Assembly (NCBI GenBank): GCA_016702605.1
Contig: JADJDQ010000021.1
Coordinates: forward strand, 248,001-312,000
Direction of reading: 5' to 3'
Length of the DNA: 64,000 nucleotides
Source of the DNA: Candidatus Intricatilinea gracilis
Lineage (GTDB): Bacteria; Pseudomonadota; Gammaproteobacteria; Burkholderiales; Burkholderiaceae_C
The translations under genes were made by a program, and so were the position numbers. The stretch's first letter is position 1. Each line of letters begins with the position of its first letter. Under the pieces are notes generated by a model that had not been told where the DNA came from, made no database searches, and was given only the letters and a program-made list of their open reading frames with translations. Positions 46,761 to 55,539 of the stretch are shown here, in pieces.

Positions 46761-48777
46761 ATGAGTGACCACGAAGCGCTGCGCGCCGAAGTGGCTGCAG
46801 CCTTCGGGCCAGGCGGCGAGCTGTCCCAGGCCGACCCCGCCTACCTCGAGCGCTCCGGCCAGACACGTATGGCCGACGCCGTCACCCAGGCCCTGGGCAA
46901 CCGCGACGTGCTGGTGGTCGAAGCCGGCACCGGGGTGGGCAAGACCTACGCCTACCTGGTGCCGGTGCTGCTGAGCGGTCTGCGCACCCTGGTCAGCACA
47001 GCCACCAAGAGCCTGCAGGACCAGCTTCATGGCCGCGACCTGCCGCGCCTGACCCGCGCGCTGGGTCTGCCGGCGCGCCTGGCGTTGCTCAAGGGCCGTG
47101 CCGCCTACCTGTGCCAGCACCGCCTCGACCAGGCGCGCCAGCAGGCCCAGTTGCCCGATCGGGCAGCCGTGCGCACGTTGGCGCGTATCGAGAAATGGTC
47201 GGTGGCCACACTCACCGGTGACCTGGCCGAAGTGGATGCGCTCGACGAACGTTCACCCGTCATCCCGCTGGTGACGTCGACACGTGAGAACTGCCTGGGC
47301 TCGGACTGCCCCAAGTTCCGAAGCTGCCATGTGATGCACGCGCGCCGCGAAGCCATGGCGGCCGACGTGGTGGTGGTCAACCATCACCTCTACTTTGCCG
47401 ATCTGGCGTTGCGTGACAGCGGTGTGGCCGAGCTGCTGCCGAGTGTCGACGCGGTGATCTTCGACGAGGCACATCAATTGTCCGAAGCCGGCGTGCAGTT
47501 TCTGGGCAGCCATGTCGGCACGGCCCAGCTGGTCGACCTGTCGCGTGACCTGCTGGCCGCCGGTCTGGCCCATGCGCGCGGCCTCAGGCCCTGGAACGAG
47601 TTCGCCGCAGCCATCGAGTTCAGCGCGCGCGACCTGCGTCTGGTCTGCGCTGGCCCGCTGCGCGGTACTGCCAAGCTGCGCTGGGAAGAACGCGCCGAGT
47701 TGCCCGCCTTTGCGCCAGCGCTGCAGGCCGCCGCGCTGGCTTGCGCCGCAGCGGCCGATGCCTTGGCCGACGTGCTGGGTGCTGCGCCCGACCTGCCCAA
47801 GCTGCAGGAGCGTGCGCTGACCATGGCCGCCAAGCTGCAGGCCTTCGAGCTGCCGGTCGAGCCCGAACGTGTGCGCTGGATCGACCTGAGCGCCCATCAG
47901 GCGCGACTGGCCGGAAGCACCACTCGACATCCGCGAAGCCATGCGCGAGCAGGGTCGAGCGCAGGCACGTGCCTGGATCTTCACCTCGGCCACGTTGGGT
48001 GACGACGAGCACCTCAGCTGGTTCACGCGCAGCGCAGGCCTGGAAGAAGCCCACACGCTGCGCGTCGACAGCCCGTTCGACTACGCCGGCAACGCCCGCC
48101 TGTATGTGCCGGCGAGGTTTCCCAAACCCAACGAGTCGGCGCATCTGCCGGCCGTGGCAGCGTTGGCGGCGCGCTGTGCGCTGGCGCTGGGCGGGCGCAT
48201 GTTCGTACTCACCACAACGATACGTGCGCTGCAGACCGTGGCCGAGATGATGAAGGAGCTGCTGGCCGCCGACCTCGACGGTCCCGAGGTGCAGCTGCTG
48301 GTGCAGGGCACGATGCCCAAACGCGCCTTGCTCGACCGTTTCGTTCAGGCCCGGCGCGCCGTGCTGGTGGGCTCACACAGCTTCTGGGAAGGCATCGACG
48401 TACCCGGGGACGCGCTTCAGTGTGTGCTGATCGACAAGCTGCCGTTTCCGCCGCCTGGCGACCCGCTGGTCCAGGCGCGCACCCGCAGCCTGGAAGCCAT
48501 GGGTGGCGATGCGTTCAACGATTACTTTGTCGCCGAGGCCGCCATCTCGCTCAAGCAGGGCGCCGGGCGCCTGATCCGCAGCGAAAGTGACCGCGGCCTG
48601 CTGATCGTGTGTGACATGCGCATGGTCACCATGGGCTACGGTGCCCGTTTGCGCGCTGCGCTGCCGCCGATGACAGCAGTGACGACCGAAGCCGACGCGC
48701 TGGCCTGGCTGGCCGAACTTGCTGCTACGCACCAAGGCGCCAAGCCGGACGGCCAGCCTGCTGTGTCCGACTGGTAG
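46761..48777 (+). pseudogene. DinG/YoaA-type ATP-dependent DNA helicase, frameshifted
   Basis: The gene is split between two frames. Frame one (46761 to about 47915) has Walker A GTGVGKTYAYLVP, four FeS-cluster Cys positions (AAYLCQ; ENCLGSDCPKFRSC) and the DEAH box VIFDEAHQLS. Frame two (from about 47919 to 48777) continues with APLDIREAMREQ, WIFTSATLGDD, VGSHSFWEGIDVPGD and the motif VI QGAGRLIRSESDRG. The join lies at 47913-47919 (GGAAGCACC). Deleting one A gives a smooth reading through LDIREAMREQ. Together the parts have the usual XPD-like helicase length of about 670 residues. Frame one ends with a stop at 48000-48002. It is either a sequencing error or a true inactivation. Confidence 0.85.
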
Positions 48778-48924
48778 AGCGTACGGCGGGTTCGTACCGC
48801 TCAGTTGACCAGTGATGCCAGGACAAGGCTCGCGGCAGACAGGGCGGGGTTGCCCTGCATCTGGTGGACCGGATCCGTGCAGCACATGTCCCCGCCAACG
48901 CAGCAACAGCAGCGATGGAGCCTA

Positions 48925-49794
48925 TCAGTACAAGCGCCAGAATTCCTTGGCGGCGCGGCCGTAGCCTGCCTTCAGCCAGGCGCTCTGCGGGTAGTTCTGC
49001 TCGAGCACGCGGTTGGTGTCGTCGCGCAGCTGGGTCAGGCCGAGGCGGTCGTAGCTGGCCGCCATCACGGCGAGGGCTTCTTCGACGGCTTGCACGTCGC
49101 GGTAGTCCTGCACCGCTTGCTGGGCCCGGTTGGCCGCAGCGATGAAGGCGCCGCGCTGGAAGTAGTACCTCGCCACGTGCACCTCGTACGAGGCCAGCGA
49201 ATTGACGATGTAGATCATGCGCTGGCGGGCATCGGGCGCGTAGCGCGACTCCGGGAAACGTTCGACCACCTGCTTGAACGACTGATAGGCGTCGCGCGAG
49301 GCCTGCTGGTCGCGTTCGGACAAGTCCAGGCTGGTGAGTTTTCCGAACAGGCCGAGGTCGTCGTTGAAGTTCACCACGCCCTGCAGGTAATAGGCATAGT
49401 CGGCCGCCGGGCTGGTCGGGTGCAGCTTCAGGAACCGTTCGATCGTCGACAGCGCCTGCGCGGCTTCCTGCTGGCGATACAGCAGGTAGGCGCGCTCGAG
49501 TTGTGCCTGTTGCGCCAGCAAGGTGCCGGCCGCCACCCCTTCGAGCCGCTCGAAGAGTTTGGCTGCGCGGTCGTAGGCGCCGGCGGCAGCCTCCTCGCGG
49601 GCCTCTTCGTACAATTTGGCCGCGGTCTTGTCGCGGTCGATGTCCTTGGCGTCGCTTGCACACCCCACCAGGGCCACTGCCACCATCAGCCCGGCGAGCC
49701 AGGCCCAGGGCCGCGAGCCACGCGGCGCGCAGCGAACAGGCGTCGAGATGTTGTTGTCAGGCTGGGTCGATTGCTGCGAGAGCATCATGGTCAT
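48925..49794 (-). CDS. bamD: Outer membrane assembly lipoprotein BamD
   Basis: The 289-residue protein has a late lipobox, ALVGC at residue 45, because of a long N-terminal region with several possible Met starts (49794, 49788, 49785). The mature part is five TPR-like helical repeats: AAAGAYDRAAKLFERLEGVA, YLLYRQQEAAQALSTIERFL and LHPTSPAADYAYYLQGV, the classic ComL/BamD pattern. BamD joins BamA to insert beta-barrel proteins into the outer membrane. It is divergent from rluD, the common arrangement. A TATAAT on the minus strand at 49892-49897 could be part of its promoter. Confidence 0.94.
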   Translation of the reverse strand: MTMMLSQQSTQPDNNISTPVRCAPRGSRPWAWLAGLMVAVALVGCASDAKDIDRDKTAAKLYEEAREEAAAGAYDRAAKLFERLEGVAAGTLLAQQAQLERAYLLYRQQEAAQALSTIERFLKLHPTSPAADYAYYLQGVVNFNDDLGLFGKLTSLDLSERDQQASRDAYQSFKQVVERFPESRYAPDARQRMIYIVNSLASYEVHVARYYFQRGAFIAAANRAQQAVQDYRDVQAVEEALAVMAASYDRLGLTQLRDDTNRVLEQNYPQSAWLKAGYGRAAKEFWRLY

Positions 49795-49896
49795 GGCGTG
49801 AAGGTCTGCATCACCTTGCCGCCTGCTCGCTGTGCCGAACCGGGCACCCAGGGCGGCCGGGCTGAGCCAGGGCCTGTATCAAGGAACACTGATTAT

Positions 49897-50949
49897 ATGA
49901 ATCGACCTTCTCCGTCCCAGTCACACACTGGGAGCGGGTTTGCCCTTGCGCTGGATGACGCACCTGCCGCAGCCGAAGCCGACGACGAACTCGCGCTCGA
50001 CAACTCCTGCGGTGCAGGCGATGTGGCAGCCGTGGAGACACGGACTGCACGTGTTGCCGTCGAGGCCCACGGCGAACGTCTCGACAAGTGGCTGGTGCGG
50101 CTGGCGCCCGAGTTCTCGCGCAGTCATCTGCAGCAGCTTGTTGCCGACGGATTGGTGCAGCTGAACGGCCAGGTCAACACCGCCCAGGCGCGTCGGCTGG
50201 CGGCTGGCAACGAGGTGAGTGTCGAGCTGCGGCCCACCGCCAGTACTGCGGCGTTCAGGCCCGAGGCCATGGCGCTCACCGTGGTGTACGAGGACGAGGT
50301 GATGCTGGTGATCGACAAGCCGGTGGGATTGGTCGTCCACCCGGCGCCGGGCAACTGGTCGGGCACATTGCTCAACGGCCTGCTGGCGCGTGACCCGCGC
50401 GCTGCCACCTTGCCGCGCGCCGGCATCGTGCATCGGCTCGACAAGGACACCAGCGGCCTGATGGTGGTAGCCCGCACGCTCGAAGCCCACACTGCGCTAG
50501 TGCGTGCCATCGCCGCGCGGGAGGTACGCCGCGAGTACCTGGCGCTGGTGCACGGCACGCTGGCGTCGGGGCTGTTCAGCATCGAGAGGCCGATCGGGCG
50601 TGATCCGCAGTCACGCATTCGTATGGCTGTCGTGGCAAGCGGCAAGCCGGCGCGCACCGATGTCGAACTGCTGGCCACGTGTGATCGCATCAGCGCCGTG
50701 AAGTGCAAGCTGCATACCGGGCGCACCCATCAGATCCGTGTGCACCTGGCGTCGCTCGGTTTCCCGTTAGTGGGTGATGCGGTGTACGGCGGCAGGCCAG
50801 CACTCGGCCTGACGCGCCAGGCCTTGCACGCCGCCCGTCTGGGCCTGGCGCATCCACAAGACGGACGTGCCATGAGCTTCGAAGCGGCGCTGCCAGACGA
50901 CCTGGCGCAGGCCTGGCAACAAGTCGGCGCCGCACAACAGATGCCCTGA
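49897..50949 (+). CDS. rluD: 23S rRNA pseudouridine(1911/1915/1917) synthase
   Basis: The protein is 350 residues from the ATG at 49897. The first 55 residues are an acidic Ala/Asp-rich extension. The S4 RNA-binding domain lies at about 57-110 (ERLDKWLVRLAPEFSRSHLQ). The catalytic RluA/RluD motif is GIVHRLDKDTSGLMVVA at about 175, with the active Asp. HTGRTHQIRVHLASLGFPLV is the second signature. The enzyme modifies helix 69 of 23S rRNA. The laccase-domain gene (pgeF) that often follows rluD is not present. Confidence 0.93.
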   Translation: MNRPSPSQSHTGSGFALALDDAPAAAEADDELALDNSCGAGDVAAVETRTARVAVEAHGERLDKWLVRLAPEFSRSHLQQLVADGLVQLNGQVNTAQARRLAAGNEVSVELRPTASTAAFRPEAMALTVVYEDEVMLVIDKPVGLVVHPAPGNWSGTLLNGLLARDPRAATLPRAGIVHRLDKDTSGLMVVARTLEAHTALVRAIAAREVRREYLALVHGTLASGLFSIERPIGRDPQSRIRMAVVASGKPARTDVELLATCDRISAVKCKLHTGRTHQIRVHLASLGFPLVGDAVYGGRPALGLTRQALHAARLGLAHPQDGRAMSFEAALPDDLAQAWQQVGAAQQMP

Positions 50950-51315
50950 GCCCGAAGCTGTCATGTGAGCCAGTCACGGCAGCGTCGTGGCTGTCGCTAC
51001 AATGAGGCTCAAAGACACCGCCCCCGAGCCCGTGCAGAGTGACGGTGCAAGGACGCACCGGGGCGGCGTAGAAGGTGGCGCAAGCCGCATCGGAGTCAGT
51101 GGCACCTGCCGCCCTGCACATCCGCGGCGGCCCTGGCCACGGCCAACGCGCAAAGTGCGCGTCGCCATCGACCCCAAGACCAAGATCGAATCCAAGCCGC
51201 CCGGCGGCAGTTGCACAGTGGCAACTGCATCGTCCGCGGCGATGTGCTGGCAAGTCCAGCGCACTGACCCCGAGCTCACCAGGCAGCCTAGCCGCGCCTG
51301 GCCTACGAAACACGC
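50950..51315 (+). promoter_or_regulatory. 366-base rluD-scpB intergenic region
   Basis: TACAAT at 50998-51003 could be a -10 element for scpB, giving a long leader of about 300 bases. A small frame at 50987-51316 encodes about 110 residues of Arg/Pro-rich sequence with no recognisable domain and is not annotated. The stretch GACGGTGCAAGGACGCACCGGGGCGGC near 51040 can fold locally. I see no known RNA element. Confidence 0.25.
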
Positions 51316-52137
51316 ATGAAGACCTGGGATGCCAAGCGCGTCCTCGAAGCAGCGCTGATCTGTGCCGACCAGCCCATGGCGCTGCGCGAGATGCGCACCT
51401 TGTTTGCCGATGAACTGTCGGCCGACACGTTGCGCACGTTGCTCGACGAATTGAAGCGCGACTGGGTCGACCGGGGCGTCGAGCTGGTGCGTGTCGCACA
51501 TGGCTGGCGCTTCCAGACCCGTCCCGAAATGCGGCCGTATCTCGATCGGCTGCATCCCGAAAAGCCGCCGCGCTACACCCGCGCGGCGCTCGAAACCCTG
51601 GCCATCGTGGCCTACCGTCAACCCGTGACCCGGGGCGACATCGAAGACATCCGCGGCGTGACCGTGAGCAGCAACATCGTCAAACAACTCGAAGAACGTG
51701 GCTGGATCGACGCCATCGGCTACCGCGACGCGCCAGGCCGACCAGCGTTGTATGCCACTACGCGTCAGTTTCTCGACGACCTCGGCCTGGCCAGTCTCGA
51801 CCAGTTGCCTTCGCTCGACGCCGTCTTGCCGTCGGCCGTGGGGGAACCTGGCCTGCCGCGCCAGGCGTCGTTGCTCGACGACGCCTTGCTCGACGCACCG
51901 ACCGACACCTCGAACGATGCGTCGAACCTTGCCCCGAACGACGCTGTTGCTGCCGCACTCACCGATGCCATCGGCAGCCTGATCCAGGCCAGCGGCGCCG
52001 AACCCCTCATCGACTCTTCCCCGGTGCTCACCCCCGACCCGTACCTTTCGAGCCCGGACGCCGAACTCGCGGCGCCGAACGATTCCCGAGACAACCACGC
52101 ATCCGCCGACCCGATCGGCCAGAGGCCCAGCGCATGA
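51316..52137 (+). CDS. scpB: Segregation and condensation protein B
   Basis: The 273-residue protein has the two winged-helix domains of ScpB in residues 1-165: VLEAALICADQPMALREMRT, ELVRVAHGWRFQTRPEMRPY, TLAIVAYRQPVTRGDIEDIR and GRPALYATTRQFLDDLGLA. Residues 175-273 are a Ser/Asp/Ala/Pro-rich tail, probably disordered and longer than usual. ScpB binds ScpA and the SMC kleisin complex for chromosome segregation. scpA is not next to it. Its stop overlaps the rluB start by 4 bases (52134-52137). Confidence 0.94.
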   Translation: MKTWDAKRVLEAALICADQPMALREMRTLFADELSADTLRTLLDELKRDWVDRGVELVRVAHGWRFQTRPEMRPYLDRLHPEKPPRYTRAALETLAIVAYRQPVTRGDIEDIRGVTVSSNIVKQLEERGWIDAIGYRDAPGRPALYATTRQFLDDLGLASLDQLPSLDAVLPSAVGEPGLPRQASLLDDALLDAPTDTSNDASNLAPNDAVAAALTDAIGSLIQASGAEPLIDSSPVLTPDPYLSSPDAELAAPNDSRDNHASADPIGQRPSA

Positions 52138-54800
52138 ATTCAGACAACAAGGCCCCAGCGGGCACCGAGGCAACCGTCGCCACCACCCTGGCCACGGCCG
52201 CAGACTTGGCCGCTGCTGCGCCCTCTGCGGGTGCAGGCGATATCTCGTCCACGGCAGGCAGCACCGAGCCGCCTGCGGGCGAACCGGTCAAGCGCCGCCG
52301 CGCCAGCAAGGCCGCGGCCGACGCCGAGACCTCAGGCGAACCGGCCGCCCCCGCAGTGCGCCGCACGCGCAAGACGGCGGCGTCGGGTCTGGTCGATCCC
52401 GGCGCGGCGGCAGACGCCGATCCGGCCGCTGCCGAACGAGCCGCCATCGCCGCTGCCCTGCGTGAACAAGCCGCGGCAAACGCAGCCGCCCGCCCGCCGC
52501 GCAAGTCGACACGCAAAAAGGCCGACGTGGCGCCAGCACCCGAGGTGGTGGCTGCGCCCGCCGACATGTCGCCGGTGTCCGCCCAGGTGGCTGAACCCGC
52601 TGCCCCGTTGCCTGCCCCGACCTTCGCGCCGATGGAGGTGTCCATCGCGACACCGATGAATGCACCGGCCGCAACGCCGAAAGAGGCACCGGTCGCCATG
52701 CAAACGGATGCGCCAACAAGTGCGCCGTCGGCCGGGTTCGCGCAGGTCGATGCCTCGGTGCTGGCCGCGGTGGTGATGTCCGACGCTTCATCCGTCGTGC
52801 AGCAGCCTGCAGCCGTCGATCGTGGTGGTGAGGCATCGGCCGTGGTGACAGCACCGGCAGTCGTCGATGACGCCTCGGCATGGCGAGCAGCCGCTGTCGC
52901 CGCCGAAGCGACACCTGCTGCCGCCACGGTCGACACCCACGGCGGCGCGACAACATCGAGCCCGGCCGGCGCCGTAGCCCCGGGTGGCGACGACGGTCAG
53001 CGCCCCGAAGGGTCGCGCCGTCAGCGCGACCGGGCTCGCCGGCGCGAGCGCAACTTCGAGGGCGACGGCCCCAACGCCGCTGCGGCTGCCGGCCAGGGCG
53101 GTGTCGAGGGTTCGGGCGACGGCGGCGTGGGTGGCCCGGCCGGCGTGTTCGTCGTGGCGCCACCCGAGCCTTCGGTGCTCGATCAGGTCGATGTGGCCGA
53201 TCGTTTTGCCGACGTGTTGTCGGGCAACTATGACGTCGACGAGGTGCCGGCGGGTGATGCCGTCGAAGCCGTCGACCCCGGCAAACGTGTGCTGCGCCCC
53301 GAACCCGAGGCGCCCAAGCTGCACAAGGTGCTGGCGCAGGCCGGCATCGGCTCGCGCCGCGACATGGAAGAACTCATCGCCGATGGCCGTGTCACGGTCA
53401 ACAACGAGGTGGCGCACCTGGGCATGCGCATCACCTACGGCGACCAGATCAAGGTCGGCGGCAAGCCGGTCAAGTACCGCATCGCCCCGCCGGTGGCGCG
53501 GGTGCTGGCGTACCACAAGCCGGTGGGCGAAGTGGTGACTCACCACGACCCGGAAGGCCGCCCGACGGTGTTCCGACAGCTGCCGCGTCTGCCGCAGGGC
53601 AAGTGGCTGTCGGTGGGGCGCCTGGACATCAATACCGAAGGCCTGCTGCTGTTCACCAACTCGGGTGACCTGGCGCATCAGCTCATGCACCCCAAGTTCG
53701 GCGTCGACCGCGAATACGCCGTGCGTGTGCTCGGCACGCTGAGCGACGAGGCGCGTGCGCGCCTGCTCGACGGTGTCGAGATCGAAGGTCAGAAGGCTGC
53801 CTTCAAGTCGATCGACAACGGCGCCGGTGAAGGCGCCAACCACTGGTACCGCGTAGTCATCGGCGAAGGCCGCAACCGCGAGGTGCGCAAGTTGTTCGAC
53901 AGCGTCGGCCTGGGCGTGAGCCGCCTCATCCGCATTCGTTACGGCCAGATGGTGCTGCCGCGTGGCCTCAAGCGCGGCGTGTGGGTCGAACTGGGCGACC
54001 AGGACGTCAACCAGATCCGCCAGCTCGTCGGTTTGGGTGGTGGTCAGCGTGATGGGCAACGAGACGGACCACGTGATGGCCCGCGCGACGGCCAACGTGA
54101 TGGCCAGCGCGGTGATGGTCCTCGCCAGCAGCGTGACGACGGCCCGCGCCAGCAGCGCGACGACGGCGGCGGCAAACAACGTGGCAACAAGCCCGGCCAG
54201 CAAGGTCAGGGCCAGCAGCAACGTTTCCAGGGTGGCCCGCAAGGTGGCCATCAGCAAGGCTACGGCGGTGGACCACAAGGTGGCCCGCGTGGCGGCCAAA
54301 GTCAGGGTGGCCAGGGTCAGCAGCGCCCGCAGCAAGGGCAGGGCGGCGGTGGCAATTGGGGCCAGGGTGCTGACGGCCAGCGTGGACCCAAGCCGGGCCG
54401 CAAGGGCCCGCCGCAGGGTGGCGGCGGTGGTGGTGGCAACTGGGGCAACGACCGGCCGCAGCAGCAGGACCGGTTCGAGCGACGCGACGACGCCAATGGC
54501 AATGTGGCCGCCAACCCGCGTCCGCCAGCCGATGCACGTGACGACGACAACTTCGACGACGACCGTCCGCTGCGTATCCCGAACCCGCTCGAGCAGACCT
54601 TCGACCGGCGTTTTGCCACCGGCTCCAAACGTATCACCTCGGGCTTCGGGCGCCCCAGCGACCAGGCGCCGGACAACGGTCCGCGTGGTGGCCCCAAACA
54701 ACCCGACCCGATGCAGACCTCGGTGGGTTACATCGGCGCCGACGCGTATTTCACCCGTCCGGGTGGTGGCAACAAGAATCGCGGCGGCCGCCGGCGCTGA
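52134..54800 (+). CDS. rluB: 23S rRNA pseudouridine(2605) synthase with long disordered ends
   Basis: The 888-residue protein is about three times the usual RluB. Residues 1-390 are Ala/Pro/Thr/Val-rich low complexity with basic patches (VKRRRASKAAADAE; RRQRDRARRRERNF). The enzyme proper is residues 395-635: S4 domain KLHKVLAQAGIGSRRDMEEL, then GRLDINTEGLLLFTNSGDLA with the catalytic Asp, and GEGRNREVRKLFDSVGLGVS. The tail from 636 on is Gly/Gln/Arg-rich with QRDG repeats, like RNA-binding RGG/FG tails, and ends in a short conserved-looking block (RRFATGSKRITSGFG; VGYIGADAYFTR). It is coupled to scpB. Confidence 0.92.
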   Translation: MNSDNKAPAGTEATVATTLATAADLAAAAPSAGAGDISSTAGSTEPPAGEPVKRRRASKAAADAETSGEPAAPAVRRTRKTAASGLVDPGAAADADPAAAERAAIAAALREQAAANAAARPPRKSTRKKADVAPAPEVVAAPADMSPVSAQVAEPAAPLPAPTFAPMEVSIATPMNAPAATPKEAPVAMQTDAPTSAPSAGFAQVDASVLAAVVMSDASSVVQQPAAVDRGGEASAVVTAPAVVDDASAWRAAAVAAEATPAAATVDTHGGATTSSPAGAVAPGGDDGQRPEGSRRQRDRARRRERNFEGDGPNAAAAAGQGGVEGSGDGGVGGPAGVFVVAPPEPSVLDQVDVADRFADVLSGNYDVDEVPAGDAVEAVDPGKRVLRPEPEAPKLHKVLAQAGIGSRRDMEELIADGRVTVNNEVAHLGMRITYGDQIKVGGKPVKYRIAPPVARVLAYHKPVGEVVTHHDPEGRPTVFRQLPRLPQGKWLSVGRLDINTEGLLLFTNSGDLAHQLMHPKFGVDREYAVRVLGTLSDEARARLLDGVEIEGQKAAFKSIDNGAGEGANHWYRVVIGEGRNREVRKLFDSVGLGVSRLIRIRYGQMVLPRGLKRGVWVELGDQDVNQIRQLVGLGGGQRDGQRDGPRDGPRDGQRDGQRGDGPRQQRDDGPRQQRDDGGGKQRGNKPGQQGQGQQQRFQGGPQGGHQQGYGGGPQGGPRGGQSQGGQGQQRPQQGQGGGGNWGQGADGQRGPKPGRKGPPQGGGGGGGNWGNDRPQQQDRFERRDDANGNVAANPRPPADARDDDNFDDDRPLRIPNPLEQTFDRRFATGSKRITSGFGRPSDQAPDNGPRGGPKQPDPMQTSVGYIGADAYFTRPGGGNKNRGGRRR
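54044..54168 (+). repeat. QRDG/PRDG-coding tandem repeats in the rluB tail
   Basis: Degenerate 12-base units of the type CARCGTGATGGN or CCNCGYGAYGGN encode five consecutive QRDG/PRDG tetrapeptides. A 24-base unit encoding PRQQRDDG then occurs twice. Gly/Gln-rich sequence continues to about 54470. Confidence 0.75.
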
Positions 54801-54929
54801 TCCTTCTTCGCCACGAGAGTCCCGCGTGCCATTGGCGCGTGGGGCCATCGGCGGCCCGCGCCTCTAGAATGGCGGGCTTTGCCCGACCCACCGGGTCGAA
54901 CTTCTTTTTTTCTCGCAGGACTGAACATC

Positions 54930-55355
54930 ATGGCCATCGAACGCACCCTCTCCATCATCAAGCCCGACGCCGTTGCCAAGAACGTGATCGGCCAGATCGT
55001 CGCCCGTTTCGAAGGCGCCGGCCTGAAGATCGCCGCTGCCAAGCTGGTGCAGCTGTCGCAAGCCGAAGCCGAGCAGTTCTACGCCGTGCACAAGGCCCGT
55101 CCCTTCTTCGGCGACCTGGTCAAGTTCATGGTCTCGGGCCCGGTCTTCGTGCAAGTGCTCGAAGGCGAAAACGCCATCCTGAAGAACCGCGAGCTGATGG
55201 GCGCCACCGACCCGAAGAAGGCCGAGAAGGGCACCATCCGCGCCGACTTCGCCGACAGCATCGACGCCAACGCCGTGCACGGCTCTGACGCGGCAGAAAC
55301 CGCCGCCGTCGAGATCGCCTTCTTCTTCCCCGCGCTGAACGTCTACGCCCGCTGA
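54930..55355 (+). CDS. ndk: Nucleoside diphosphate kinase
   Basis: The 141-residue protein is the standard length. MAIERTLSIIKPDAVAKNVI is the typical start, with Lys11. The phosphorylated His117 is in NAVHGSDAAETA, and FFPALNVYAR ends the chain. The enzyme balances NTP pools by a ping-pong phosphate transfer. AGGA lies upstream of the ATG, and TAGAAT at 54865-54870 is a plausible -10 element without a clear -35. It lies in the conserved rluB-ndk-rlmN order of Burkholderiales. Confidence 0.97.
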   Translation: MAIERTLSIIKPDAVAKNVIGQIVARFEGAGLKIAAAKLVQLSQAEAEQFYAVHKARPFFGDLVKFMVSGPVFVQVLEGENAILKNRELMGATDPKKAEKGTIRADFADSIDANAVHGSDAAETAAVEIAFFFPALNVYAR

Positions 55356-55382
55356 GAGGGCACGAATGAACCTGCTGCGCAA

Positions 55383-55461
55383 CCCGATCTCACGCCTGCG
55401 TTGCTCGCCGTACGGGAGTACGGCTGCGCTACTCGACGCAAGCTCGGGCTGCTCGCGACGG
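55383..55461. repeat. Dispersed intergenic palindromic repeat, copy 2
   Basis: Second copy of the 79-base element seen at 42422-42500, in the same orientation, between ndk and rlmN. The central hairpin is GCCGTACGGGAGTACGGC. The base change in its loop (T to A) keeps both arms intact. Confidence 0.8.
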
Positions 55462-55539
55462 TTCCTTCGTACTTTCTACGCTGCGGACCCGGGCTGGTGG
55501 CTGCAACGCTGATCAGCGCCGTCCTTCCCGAGACCCGCC

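Noticed and set aside
50987..51319. 110-codon open frame between rluD and scpB
   Set aside because: Arg/Pro-rich with no domain, no ribosome-binding site, and it runs into the scpB start.
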